Assembly: GCA_023145375.1 (NCBI GenBank)
Contig: JAGLDY010000020.1
Span: forward strand, 1 to 42,019
Direction of reading: 5' to 3'
Length of the DNA: 42,019 bases
Origin: Candidatus Sabulitectum sp.
Lineage (GTDB): Bacteria; Fermentibacterota; Fermentibacteria; Fermentibacterales; JCC-6
Every line of letters starts with the position of its first letter. Positions within the stretch are counted from its first letter, which is position 1. Shown in pieces: positions 1-7,613 of the stretch. A program made the translations under genes and the position numbers. Under the pieces are notes generated by a model, which was not told where the DNA came from, ran no database searches, and saw only the letters and a program-made list of their open reading frames with translations.

Positions 1-1
1 T

Positions 2-163
2 CTGAAGCTCAAGGGTATGGCAGCAGCCATGGCCTACAGCAATCTGCACTTCAGACCTGCACTCGGTATCTGCCGCGAGGCAGGCTATGCTCTCGATGTG
101 GAAGTTTCAGATCCGAACTTCCTTGTGGAGCTTATGCAGGCTATCGAAATGATGCTTATCTAG
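2..163 (+). CDS. C-terminal fragment of an unidentified protein
   Basis: An open frame enters from the left edge and ends at TAG 161-163, giving the last 53 residues of a protein. The fragment starts LKLKGMAAAMAY and ends IEMMLI. It is mixed helical and acidic-hydrophobic, with no motif that I recognise. It is taken as a real gene because the frame is open from the first codon and a strong intrinsic terminator follows 20 bases after the stop. Function is unknown. Confidence 0.6.
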   Translation: MKLKGMAAAMAYSNLHFRPALGICREAGYALDVEVSDPNFLVELMQAIEMMLI

Positions 164-183
164 CGATACTTCGCATCAAAGCA

Positions 184-218
184 GAGGCCGCCGGTTTTAC
201 CGGCGGCCTCTTGCTTTT
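184..218 (+). terminator. Rho-independent terminator of the left-edge gene
   Basis: A perfect 12-bp GC-rich stem (184-195 pairing with 199-210) closes a three-base TTT loop and is followed by the T-rich run TTGCTTTT. It sits just after the stop codon at 163. This is the clearest intrinsic terminator in the window. Confidence 0.9.
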
Positions 219-498
219 CAGGCCTTTTCAGGCATGAAGAGTGTGATACAGAAAGCAATACAAAACAAGCTGGAAAGGCAGCATGGAACCCGTCTTGCCG
301 GGGGAATGTCCCAATTGATGTTCATAGATGCAATAAGCTTCGCAGAAGAGATCATGAAAAGACAGCAAGAGAGTTGTTATTGCAGTAGCTTTAACAAATG
401 CTGAACCTGGACTGGTTTCCACTGTACCAGTACTTTCAGGAGAGACTCTTCAAAAAGAAGGTCCCCTGGCTATTACTATTCTGTACTGATTTTTCCTG
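219..498. other. Intergenic stretch with no supported gene
   Basis: This lies between the terminator and the end of the convergent lipoprotein gene. Short open frames on both strands (228-422 minus, 398-586 plus) lack a convincing SD, a recognisable domain or coding-like composition. No RNA gene or repeat was seen. Confidence 0.5.
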
Positions 499-1437
499 TC
501 AGGGAAGATCCGGTTCATCAATGGCGAAGATGTCCAGGTCCCAGTCGCCGGAGTACCTGTCCGAACTGAATGCTATCCATTCATAGTTCGGGTTCCATGC
601 GGGGTACTGATCCAGTGCCGGGTCATCGGTGAGCTGAATGAGAGTATCATTGTCCACATCAGCCAGGTAGATCTCGTAGTTTCCTGTTCTGTTGGACGAG
701 AATGCCACCCACTGATCGTTCGGTCCCCAGGTGGGCTGGAAGTCTTCAGCAGAGTTCTCTGCAATTATCCTCTGACCACTGCCGTCATGATGAGCGATCA
801 TGATATCCCAGTCATCTGAAGAGCTGGCTCTGTGCTGGAAGAGTATCCAGTTCCCTGTGTCAGGGCTGTATGAAGGCCTGAGAATATCTCCCTCCGGGAA
901 ACCGGGCAGAAGAAGAGGAGCTTCCGTTGAATCAGGTGTATGCAGGTGCTGTATCTGATAAAGACGCCAGTTGCCTGTGACATCACAGCAGTATAGAATG
1001 CTGTCACCGGCTACATTGTAGGTGGGGAAGGCGTTCAAAAGACTGTCGTTTATGTGCACTGTGACATAGATGTCATTTCCTGCAATTGATCTTATCTGAC
1101 TTCGCATGCTGTCTGCATTGAGGGCAGTGTAGACAATTCTGCCTGCCTCTCCATTCCAGGCGCCCAGAGAGCCCATAAATTCATCCATACTTGTGAAAGT
1201 TCTCTCTTCAGGGGCATTTATCCCATCGGTGCCAAACAGTCTTGTGGCTCCGTCGGCATAGGTTGAGAAGAAAAGAACATCACCGAAGGGAGACCATGAG
1301 AGCGCAGTGTCTGCGTAGGTCCCCGCCAGCCAGAGAATGCTGCCGTCAGGCCAGGTGTCAAACTCTTCAGGGTCATCGCAGGCTGAAAGAGCAATAATGA
1401 GAACTACTGTAAGAGCGGTAAATACGAATTTGTTCAT
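499..1437 (-). CDS. Lipoprotein with TolB/PD40-type beta-propeller repeats
   Basis: This is a 312-residue exported lipoprotein. The N-terminus is a short signal peptide ending in the lipobox LSAC (lipid-anchored Cys near residue 20). The rest holds repeated PD40/WD40-like blades. The clearest are motifs of the form FSSNRTGNYEIYLAD and FSSDRYSGDWDLDIFAID near the C-terminus, as in the propeller of TolB. Such proteins usually act as periplasmic or surface scaffolds, so no enzymatic role is inferred. The chosen ATG (1437-1435) is preceded by AGGA in the short gap after the murA stop codon. A longer frame reaching 1566 would overlap murA and lose the signal peptide at its start, so it is rejected. 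It is the last gene of the exonuclease-murA-lipoprotein operon. Confidence 0.8.
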   Translation of the reverse strand: MNKFVFTALTVVLIIALSACDDPEEFDTWPDGSILWLAGTYADTALSWSPFGDVLFFSTYADGATRLFGTDGINAPEERTFTSMDEFMGSLGAWNGEAGRIVYTALNADSMRSQIRSIAGNDIYVTVHINDSLLNAFPTYNVAGDSILYCCDVTGNWRLYQIQHLHTPDSTEAPLLLPGFPEGDILRPSYSPDTGNWILFQHRASSSDDWDIMIAHHDGSGQRIIAENSAEDFQPTWGPNDQWVAFSSNRTGNYEIYLADVDNDTLIQLTDDPALDQYPAWNPNYEWIAFSSDRYSGDWDLDIFAIDEPDLP

Positions 1438-1445
1438 GGTATGTC

Positions 1446-2753
1446 CTATTCCAGGCTGTCCAGCGGTTCGATGCAGGCTCCAAGGTTGTTCAACCTCTGG
1501 ACTATGTTTTCGTAGCCTCTTTCTATCTGATGCACATTGTGAATGATGCTGTCTCCGCTGGCGCATAGGGCCGCTGTAAGAAGAGCCATTCCTGCTCTTA
1601 TATCCGGGCTTGAAACTTCTGTTCCAACAAGCCTGGAGGGACCTGACACCACTACTCGGTGCGGGTCACAGAGAATAAGAGCCGCCCCCATGGCAGCAAG
1701 CTTGTCCACGAAGAACATTCTGGATTCAAACATTTTCTCAAAGATAAGACTTGTACCTGTTGCCTGAGTTGCCACAACCACTGCAGTACTGGTCAGGTCA
1801 GGTGAGAATCCCGGCCAGGGAGAATCATAGATAGTGGGAATGTCCCCGGTTCTGTCTGGTCGTACAACAAGCTCCTGATGGGCTGGGATCACAAGAGTGT
1901 TGTCATGGTATTCAACCTCCACACCCAGTCTGCCGAGGCCTATCATTGTTGGTCTTATGATGTTCTCCGGCACACCGGGTATCTCGACTCTGCCACCGCA
2001 GCAGGCGGCAAGGCCGATAAAACTGCCGATCTCTATGTGGTCCGGGCAGATGGTGTGGGTTGTTCCCTTTAGAAGCTTACCTCTTCCGTGAACGGTTATC
2101 CTGTTCGTTCCCTCACCTTGGATGTCTGCTCCCATGGTTCTTAACATGACCGCAAGGTCCTGTACATTTGGTTCACATGCAGCATTGTAGATAACAGTGG
2201 TTCCTTTTGCCACAGAGGCTGCCATTATTGCATTCTCAGTTGCAGTGACACTCGGTTCATCAAGATGAATTTCGGCGCCCTTGAGACCTTCCGGGGCATC
2301 AACTCTTATCATTCTATCTTTGAATGAGACCCGGGCACCCAGCATCTCAAGAACAAGGAAGTGGGTATCAAGCCTTCTTCTGCCGATTACATCTCCACCT
2401 GGAGGTGGAAGCTCGATGAAGCCTTCTCTTGCCACCATGGGCCCTGCCAGCAGAATGGAAGCTCTGATGGTGCGGGAGAGGTCCTCGCTAAGGTTTTCCG
2501 GGTGGATGTTGGAAGCGGTTATTGTAACGGTATGGGGGTCAGAAGCATCCTGAACGGTTGCTCCCAGATTCCTGAGAAGCTCCCTCATGGCTTTTACATC
2601 CAGAATGTCCGGGCATCGGTGAAGAGTGACAGGCTGATCCGTGAGCAGAGCAGCTGCCAGGATCGGTAAGGCAGCATTTTTACTGCCTGAAGGTGCAAGA
2701 ATGCCACTGAGCGTATTTCCGCCCTTTACCAGCCAGCTGGAACTGGTTCTCAT
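1446..2753 (-). CDS. murA: UDP-N-acetylglucosamine 1-carboxyvinyltransferase (MurA), Cys-to-Asp variant
   Basis: At 435 residues this is full length for MurA, the cytoplasmic enzyme that transfers enolpyruvate from PEP to UDP-GlcNAc in the first committed step of peptidoglycan synthesis. The N-terminus shows the conserved GSKNAALP (Lys25, Asn26), and EPSVTATENAIMAA lies in the middle. In the active-site loop, where E. coli has GGCTIGAR with catalytic Cys115, this protein has GGDVIGRR, with Asp121 encoded by GAT at 2393-2391. Asp at this position is known from Mycobacterium, Chlamydia and Borrelia MurA, and it makes the enzyme insensitive to fosfomycin. The start overlaps the exonuclease stop as ATGA (2753-2750), so the two genes are translationally coupled. 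The lipoprotein gene follows after 8 bases. Confidence 0.96.
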   Translation of the reverse strand: MRTSSSWLVKGGNTLSGILAPSGSKNAALPILAAALLTDQPVTLHRCPDILDVKAMRELLRNLGATVQDASDPHTVTITASNIHPENLSEDLSRTIRASILLAGPMVAREGFIELPPPGGDVIGRRRLDTHFLVLEMLGARVSFKDRMIRVDAPEGLKGAEIHLDEPSVTATENAIMAASVAKGTTVIYNAACEPNVQDLAVMLRTMGADIQGEGTNRITVHGRGKLLKGTTHTICPDHIEIGSFIGLAACCGGRVEIPGVPENIIRPTMIGLGRLGVEVEYHDNTLVIPAHQELVVRPDRTGDIPTIYDSPWPGFSPDLTSTAVVVATQATGTSLIFEKMFESRMFFVDKLAAMGAALILCDPHRVVVSGPSRLVGTEVSSPDIRAGMALLTAALCASGDSIIHNVHQIERGYENIVQRLNNLGACIEPLDSLE

Positions 2754-3550
2754 TTTTTAGCTCCTGTTTTGCTGAGGATAGTGTGATAGAGGTCCGGGTG
2801 TTCTTCCTGAAGCCATTTTTGTTTTATTAACCACCGGATGTAATCGGGGTCGCTTGCCACGGTATCTTCCACAAGGTTGCCTCTGTATTTGCCGAAAGAA
2901 AAGATTTTTACTTCCAGTGGAGAGATTATGAATTCCACAAGCGACTTCCAGTTGTCTTTATAGCTCTGGCAACAGTTCTGCTTCAGCGAGAAGTGCAGAA
3001 GTGACTGGACAAGCTCTGTATCAAAAAGAGCCCTGTGAGCCTCTCCCTTAATATCACTGTCAAGTTCAAACCTGTACCTCAAGGCTTGAAGGGCGTGGGA
3101 AGGTATTTCCTGCCAGATCTGCCTTGAAAGCCTGAGGGTGTCAATGTGCATACTTTTGTCAAAGTGATTGAAGAGTGAAGGATACTGCCTTTTAAGGATA
3201 GTGTAGTCGTAAGGGAGGTTGTGTGCAGATATGTAGTCTGCCTGCTCTGTGAGTTTACCGATCTCCTCTGTGATGTCTTTCGCAGCAGGGGATCCGCTCA
3301 CCATTTTGTTGGTAATATGATTTACAGCAGAAGCTTCCGGCGGAATTGGAACTGAAGGTTTGACCAGAGCCTCAAACACCTGGCTTTCTCCTGTTAGGGT
3401 GAACCCGTCGTATTCCGCAAGAAGAAATGCCACCTCGCAAACCTCAGCTGTTGCCGGGTCAGGCCCGGTGGTCTCGGTGTCGAGGAACAGTATACGAACA
3501 CTGCCATTATCCCCGGCAATGCTGCTGAACAGATCAATAGTATTACTCAT
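2750..3550 (-). CDS. DEDDh-type 3'-5' exonuclease with C-terminal DUF3820-like segment
   Basis: This 266-residue protein is a DnaQ-superfamily exonuclease, probably acting on DNA ends. Exo I is LDTETTG (Asp24, Glu26), Exo II is SAHNLPYD (Asp115), and Exo III is HRALFDTEL (His172, Asp177). Together these give the complete DEDDh metal-binding set. After the nuclease domain, about residues 217-247, comes FGKYRGNLVEDTVASDPDYI. This resembles the small 'FGKYKG...YL.WL' domain (DUF3820) found attached to exodeoxyribonuclease X-like proteins. It could therefore be an ExoX-type repair nuclease rather than the Pol III epsilon subunit. The ATG at 3550 has no strong SD. It is first in the minus-strand operon with murA and diverges from the Met-rich lipoprotein gene. 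Confidence 0.85.
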   Translation of the reverse strand: MSNTIDLFSSIAGDNGSVRILFLDTETTGPDPATAEVCEVAFLLAEYDGFTLTGESQVFEALVKPSVPIPPEASAVNHITNKMVSGSPAAKDITEEIGKLTEQADYISAHNLPYDYTILKRQYPSLFNHFDKSMHIDTLRLSRQIWQEIPSHALQALRYRFELDSDIKGEAHRALFDTELVQSLLHFSLKQNCCQSYKDNWKSLVEFIISPLEVKIFSFGKYRGNLVEDTVASDPDYIRWLIKQKWLQEEHPDLYHTILSKTGAKK

Positions 3551-3599
3551 AGTTTCAATTCTAATGGAACTGTAACCCCCGGGTAAAGGCTCGCTTTTT

Positions 3600-3629
3600 T
3601 TGACAAGAGCATAACAGTTTGATTAAACT
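3600..3629 (+). promoter_or_regulatory. Candidate sigma70-type promoter for the Met-rich lipoprotein gene
   Basis: A perfect -35 box TTGACA (3600-3605) is followed after 18 bases by TAAACT (3624-3629), with the gene start 40 bases further on. It lies in the divergent gap between the exonuclease and lipoprotein genes. It is a consensus match only. Confidence 0.5.
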
Positions 3630-3669
3630 ATGTGAGATAGGAATTTAACTGTGCTTGAAGGGAGAAGGA

Positions 3670-5268
3670 ATGAAACGCTTTTTACTTCCCGTGCTGATCA
3701 CTTCACTGGTGATCATGGCCTGTGGCAGCGACGACTCAGCAGAAGAGGCCAGCCCATTATCTGTGGTTCCCGAGAGAGCCATGATCTCCATTGTCCTTAA
3801 TGACCCTGCTGGTATGGTCAGGAACATAGATGGTTACATAGAGGATGGCGCTCCTCTTCTGGGGGAGAAACTCCTGGAAAGTCTAATTTGCGAACAACTT
3901 GATGTAACATCACTTGATTCCATGCCGGGCAGATACGGTTTTGCCCCCTCAGGCCAGATAGCGTTCTGGATGGAAAGCGCAATGCCGAACAGCATGGGAA
4001 TGGCTGTATCCGCCCCGGATTTCCAGCTTTTTGTTTCTCTCATGGAAGAGATGGGTGTTGAACTCACAGTGGAGGAACCGCTGGATGGTGTTGCAGTTTA
4101 TTCCATGGATTCAGAAAATGGAACAATGTACTTCGCCGGCACACAGGGGGTGGCTCTCATGGCCATGTCCAGCGCGAAGCTGGAAGCCTTTATCTCTGGT
4201 CTTGCATCGGAAGGTACCTTTGAGGTCGATCCTGCCAGTTTAACCATGAATTTTAACCTTTCCATGATCGGCCCCATGGCTGCCGCGCAGATGCCCATGG
4301 CCAGAATGATGATGATGCAGGGAATGGCTGCGGATACCACAATGCCTTCCTATGTACCTGCAATCATGGATGTTTACATGGATGGTATCGAGGAGTTCCT
4401 TACCCAGGCGGACATGCTTGAGGTCACTTTGATCACAGAACCGGAGAATTTTGTGGTTCTGAAAAGAGTTACATTCCTGGCGGATTCTCATTTTGCAGAG
4501 ATACTTGCTCCTGCATCAGGAGAGGATATGATCCAGTATATCACACAGGGTGATGTGGCAACGGTCCGGTTCCAGATGCCTTCAGAGATAGCTTATGAGA
4601 TAACCAAAGCATTCACAGAGGTCTTTACCAGCGATGTAAGTGATGAGAATCTTCATTTCTGGGCAACAATGGCTTCAAACGGGGCAGTGTCTGTCTACAA
4701 CGACGAATTCATGCACATGGTCGCCGCATACGAACTGTCTGGGGATGTTACCCTTGAAGAGATAGCAGAGATGTATTCTGCCTATTTCGAGGTATTCACC
4801 TCTTCCATGGAACAGACTCAGGCGATAGCTGATCTTTTCCAGATCCAGGATAACGGGATAGTTCAGATCGACGGTGTTGATTTCTACTCCATGTCCATGG
4901 ACATCCAGTCGGATACAACCTTTTCCATGACCTTTGATTACTGGCTGACAATACATGATGGCGCTCTGCTTCTGGAGACTTCACCCAATCCTGACAATCT
5001 GCTTGCCATTGTTACCGGCGACTATGTTCCTGCAGAACTGGATGGAACAGGAAACATGGCAGGAGAGATGAGCCTTGCCGGTTATTTCAAGCTTATCATG
5101 GCTGTAAGTCCAAATGGCTTTGACATCCCTGAGGTTGGGTCAGATGTGGTTTGTTACTGGGATGGCGGCTACAGTGAAGGTGAGATCCACGGTGAAATGA
5201 CCATGGACGGAAGCGATGCTGTTGCAACCGGGTTTGCTCTTTTCGGACTGATTGCTGCTATGCAGTAA
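3670..5268 (+). CDS. Large Met-rich lipoprotein of unknown function
   Basis: This 532-residue lipoprotein has a Lys-Arg start, a hydrophobic stretch and the lipobox IMAC (Cys18), followed by an acidic Ser/Asp linker. ATG 3670 is preferred to a TTG at 3655 because GGAGAAGGA lies directly upstream with normal spacing. The body has no motif that I can name with certainty. It is acidic and rich in methionine, including a cluster near residues 210-225 reading ARMMMMQGM. The repeated pattern of beta-like segments with SMDIQSD and MSLAGYF is loosely like DUF3352-type substrate-free exported proteins, but this is weak. It stands alone between a promoter-like sequence and a hairpin at 5284-5317. The Met cluster could bind metal or simply be a flexible surface; nothing here decides which. 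Confidence 0.8.
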   Translation: MKRFLLPVLITSLVIMACGSDDSAEEASPLSVVPERAMISIVLNDPAGMVRNIDGYIEDGAPLLGEKLLESLICEQLDVTSLDSMPGRYGFAPSGQIAFWMESAMPNSMGMAVSAPDFQLFVSLMEEMGVELTVEEPLDGVAVYSMDSENGTMYFAGTQGVALMAMSSAKLEAFISGLASEGTFEVDPASLTMNFNLSMIGPMAAAQMPMARMMMMQGMAADTTMPSYVPAIMDVYMDGIEEFLTQADMLEVTLITEPENFVVLKRVTFLADSHFAEILAPASGEDMIQYITQGDVATVRFQMPSEIAYEITKAFTEVFTSDVSDENLHFWATMASNGAVSVYNDEFMHMVAAYELSGDVTLEEIAEMYSAYFEVFTSSMEQTQAIADLFQIQDNGIVQIDGVDFYSMSMDIQSDTTFSMTFDYWLTIHDGALLLETSPNPDNLLAIVTGDYVPAELDGTGNMAGEMSLAGYFKLIMAVSPNGFDIPEVGSDVVCYWDGGYSEGEIHGEMTMDGSDAVATGFALFGLIAAMQ

Positions 5269-5283
5269 GTGACATTTATCATG

Positions 5284-5317
5284 TTTCGGGAGTACTGTTC
5301 TTGCAGCACTCCCGAAA
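5284..5317 (+). terminator. Hairpin after the Met-rich lipoprotein gene, possible terminator
   Basis: TTTCGGGAGT-CTG (5284-5297) pairs with CAG-ACTCCCGAAA (5304-5317) with a single internal mismatch and a six-base loop. It begins 16 bases after the stop codon. There is no real T tract after it on the plus strand, so termination is likely but not certain. Confidence 0.5.
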
Positions 5318-5469
5318 ATGCAATTAAGTAATCCGGAGATCTCAGGAAGAAACATGGACATAAATTTTATCAGCTGGTATTGAAGATGTCTTCCCTGCGT
5401 GTTCTCTATTTGCCACATGCAGTGAAACAGATGACCAGACCAGATCGAATGATATCAACGGCAAATTGA

Positions 5470-5733
5470 CTATTCGTAATGAGTCCACATACGAAGAATC
5501 TTAATTGTATGATCCTTATCAATCACTTGGTATACAAGCCTGTGCTGAATGTTGATCCTGCGAGATATTGCACCAGATAAATCTCCAACAAGCTTCTCGA
5601 ATGATGGGGGAGTTTGATAAGGATTCAGCGAAATAGTATTCAAGAGCGCTTGAGTCTGTTCCTTCAATCCTGAACATGCAATTTTCTTTGCGTCTTTCCT
5701 GGCTTGTTTGGTGTAAACCAGTCGCCAAATCAC
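5470..5733 (-). CDS. yoeB: Txe/YoeB-family mRNA interferase toxin
   Basis: This 87-residue protein is the normal size for YoeB toxins, which cleave mRNA in the ribosomal A site. The C-terminal half carries the family signature LSGAISRRINIQHRLVYQV and ends WTHYE. Glu46 and Arg65 fall at the same numbers as the catalytic Glu46 and Arg65 of E. coli YoeB, and the terminal His85-Tyr86 corresponds to its catalytic His-Tyr pair. The active site therefore looks intact. The start ATG (5733) overlaps the end of the antitoxin gene by four bases, the usual coupled antitoxin-toxin order. The module sits in a short accessory-looking island between housekeeping genes. Confidence 0.92.
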   Translation of the reverse strand: MIWRLVYTKQARKDAKKIACSGLKEQTQALLNTISLNPYQTPPSFEKLVGDLSGAISRRINIQHRLVYQVIDKDHTIKILRMWTHYE

Positions 5734-5972
5734 CAGTCGAGTCTTTCAGCACACTCCTCAAGTGGGATGTTCATCCCTTCTCTGATGGACTCTCTCATTT
5801 CTGGAATGCCAAGAAGAAATAGTGTTTCCCTTATTGCTCTCCAGTCTTCTTCGGAAACAAGAACAGCTGAGTTCCTCTTACCGGCAATCTGGACGGGCTC
5901 ATGGGATAACGCTACTTCATCAAGGAGAGTGTACAGTTTTTTTCTTGCCTCGGTTGCAGTAAGGTTTGTCAA
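5730..5972 (-). CDS. Phd/YefM-family antitoxin
   Basis: This is the partner of the YoeB-like toxin. The N-terminal fold MTNLTATEARKKLYTLLDEV and the following segment up to VLVSEEDWRAI are typical of Phd/YefM antitoxins, which bind the operator through the N-terminus and neutralise the toxin through the C-terminus (here IPLEECAERLDW). I place the start at TTG 5972-5970. GGAG lies six bases upstream, and the resulting N-terminus matches family proteins; a TTG at 5984 would have no SD. The protein is then 80 residues long. Upstream lies a near-consensus promoter overlapped by a perfect inverted repeat, as expected for conditional self-repression by the toxin-antitoxin complex. Confidence 0.9.
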   Translation of the reverse strand: MTNLTATEARKKLYTLLDEVALSHEPVQIAGKRNSAVLVSEEDWRAIRETLFLLGIPEMRESIREGMNIPLEECAERLDW

Positions 5973-5986
5973 AAGAAACTCCAATC

Positions 5987-6026
5987 ATTACGTACGGAAT
6001 ATCGTACGTAATATGGTAAATGTCAA
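5987..6026 (-). promoter_or_regulatory. Promoter and palindromic operator of the toxin-antitoxin operon
   Basis: A perfect 10-bp inverted repeat, ATTACGTACG (5987-5996) and CGTACGTAAT (6003-6012), is separated by six bases. Read on the minus strand, a perfect TTGACA (6026-6021) is followed after 17 bases by GATATT (6003-5998). The palindrome thus covers the -10 box and half of the spacer. This arrangement fits autorepression by the antitoxin. Confidence 0.8.
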
Positions 6027-6115
6027 GGATGCCCTCTTTCCCGACTCTCTGGGGTGATTCACCAGAAAAATAGAACACTCTAATTGTCATTGAAGCAATC
6101 GGTGCTAATTTCGAC

Positions 6116-6331
6116 ATGCAACAAAAGGCGTATTGCCAGGGTGACATGATAAGAGGGACAGCTCCTTTTCATATTGATCGCAAGAATATTCACATTAGTT
6201 TGGATGAAGTTCCTGCATGGGTTTGTTCTCAGTGTGGAGAAGTATATTTTGATCAAGCAGAGGTTGACACTGTTCAGGAAATCATAAAGGCTGTAGATCT
6301 GAAAGCAGGCAAGCCCGCACACCCCGCATGA
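6116..6331 (+). CDS. YgiT/MqsA-type zinc-finger ORF, probably degenerate or orphan
   Basis: The 71-residue frame contains the stretch ISLDEVPAWVCSQCGEVYFD, a close match to the second half of YgiT-type zinc-finger domains (antitoxin partners of MqsR or DUF4258-type toxins). The following helix EVDTVQEIIKAVD also fits. The usual domain begins with CxxC, but here only one Cys is present at the start (AYCQGDM), so one zinc ligand seems missing. There is no clear SD before ATG 6116, and no toxin frame is visible upstream. It is best read as a remnant, or as an orphan regulator beside the YoeB module. An alternative is a gene starting at ATT 6083. Confidence 0.45.
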   Translation: MQQKAYCQGDMIRGTAPFHIDRKNIHISLDEVPAWVCSQCGEVYFDQAEVDTVQEIIKAVDLKAGKPAHPA

Positions 6332-6351
6332 ATTTATGAAACGATATACTT

Positions 6352-6927
6352 TTATTTAGAGCCGTTGTAGATAGACTGGGCTGCTTCTATACCGTTCTTT
6401 ACAACTTCAAGGGCGCAGTCGGCCGCTCTGTGAGCCATGAGTGAGGCAAGCTCCTGCTGCTGTTTCGGTACTTTTTTCAGGACGAATTTAGCAAGGTCCA
6501 TTCTTTCCGGTTTCGGTCCTATACCAATTCTCAATCTTGGAAAATCTTCGGTCTTCAGCACTTCAATTGTGTCTTTCAGCCCCTTCTGACCACCGGCTGA
6601 GCCGCTTTTTCGCAGACGGAGGGTTCCAAGAGAGAGATTCACATCATCACAGATGACAAGCATGTTGCCGGGGTCCTTCTGCCTGGCAGTGAGCACTGCT
6701 CCAACAGATCTGCCGCTCTCATTCATGTAGGTGGATGGCTTAACCAGATGTATGTCTCCCGGAAGGTAAGCTATCTCGAAAGCACCTGCTCTTTTAAAGG
6801 AAACGCCGGCTTCACGGGCAAGAATATCTGCCACCCAGAAACCGGCGTTGTGCCATGTAAGCGCGTACTTCAGACCCGGGTTACCAAGACAGACGATTAT
6901 GCTGATCCCCTGGTCTGAAATACACAT
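6352..6927 (-). CDS. pth: Peptidyl-tRNA hydrolase
   Basis: This 191-residue enzyme recycles peptidyl-tRNAs dropped from ribosomes by hydrolysing the ester bond. The family landmarks are present: GNPG (Asn16), the catalytic His26 in TWHNAGF, STYMNESG (Asn69), and the acidic CDDVNL (Asp94). The segment equivalent to E. coli GGHNGLK (His113, Asn114) reads GGQKGLK, so two residues that contact substrate in the E. coli enzyme are replaced. GAGG lies eight bases before the ATG. It is the last gene of the minus-strand unit and follows rplY by three bases; rplY and pth are neighbours in many bacteria. Confidence 0.94.
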   Translation of the reverse strand: MCISDQGISIIVCLGNPGLKYALTWHNAGFWVADILAREAGVSFKRAGAFEIAYLPGDIHLVKPSTYMNESGRSVGAVLTARQKDPGNMLVICDDVNLSLGTLRLRKSGSAGGQKGLKDTIEVLKTEDFPRLRIGIGPKPERMDLAKFVLKKVPKQQQELASLMAHRAADCALEVVKNGIEAAQSIYNGSK

Positions 6928-6930
6928 TCT

Positions 6931-7584
6931 TTATTCCTCGGAAGAGCCTTCTCCGCCCTCGGCGGTCTCTCCCTCTTCTCCTTCTTCTCCTTCAAGACCT
7001 TCTTCGTCTTCCTCATCCTCTTTGACCAGAAGAGCCTTAGGTGCAATCACACCTGCGATAACAGGGTCGAATGCAAAGTCAACAGTGAGGCCTTCAGGAA
7101 GATCGACATCAGAGAGATGAAGTCTGTCACCAAGGTGCAGCTCGGCAACATCAAAGGTGAGCTCTGGGGGAATATCAGCAGCTCTCACAGTTACTTCAAG
7201 CTCATGCATGGTGTGATCAAGGATTCCACCATCAAGGGTGACACCAACAGGAATTCCATTGAGCTTAACTGGAACTGGAACCGTTACCAGCTGATCATCG
7301 GAAACCTGCTGGAAATCCAGATGGACAGGTTGATCAGTGAGTGTATCCCACTGAACCTCTTTGATGATACTCTTGAGAGCTTTACCTTCAACATCGAGTT
7401 CTACTATACCAAGTGACTTGCGGTAACCAATCTTAGACATGAATTCAACCGTATCAATCTTTATTGACATGCCTGAACTCTTTCCACCGTAGATAACCCC
7501 TGGAAGGCTACCTGCTCTGCGAAGTCTCCTGGATTCCCTGGAACCGAGAAGGACTCTCTTTTCCATTTTTAACTGGATCGGCAT
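6931..7584 (-). CDS. rplY: Ribosomal protein L25 of the long TL5/CTC form
   Basis: This 217-residue protein binds 5S rRNA in the large subunit. It has the two-domain CTC/TL5 form. The N-terminal 5S-binding domain carries RESRRLRRAGSLPGVIYGG, and the second beta-rich domain follows from about residue 95. The C-terminal tail after KALLVKEDEED is almost entirely Glu, Asp and Gly. ATG 7584 is chosen because AAAGGA lies six bases before it. Longer frames on this strand would run into the tRNA-Gln gene. It lies between tRNA-Gln and pth and is probably co-transcribed with both. Confidence 0.93.
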   Translation of the reverse strand: MPIQLKMEKRVLLGSRESRRLRRAGSLPGVIYGGKSSGMSIKIDTVEFMSKIGYRKSLGIVELDVEGKALKSIIKEVQWDTLTDQPVHLDFQQVSDDQLVTVPVPVKLNGIPVGVTLDGGILDHTMHELEVTVRAADIPPELTFDVAELHLGDRLHLSDVDLPEGLTVDFAFDPVIAGVIAPKALLVKEDEEDEEGLEGEEGEEGETAEGGEGSSEE

Positions 7585-7613
7585 TACTATTCCTTTCGTT
7601 TCTGATGGGAAGC

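Noticed and set aside
228-586. Short frames on both strands in the left intergenic region
   Set aside because: No SD, no domain, and the plus-strand frame runs into the end of the opposite lipoprotein gene.
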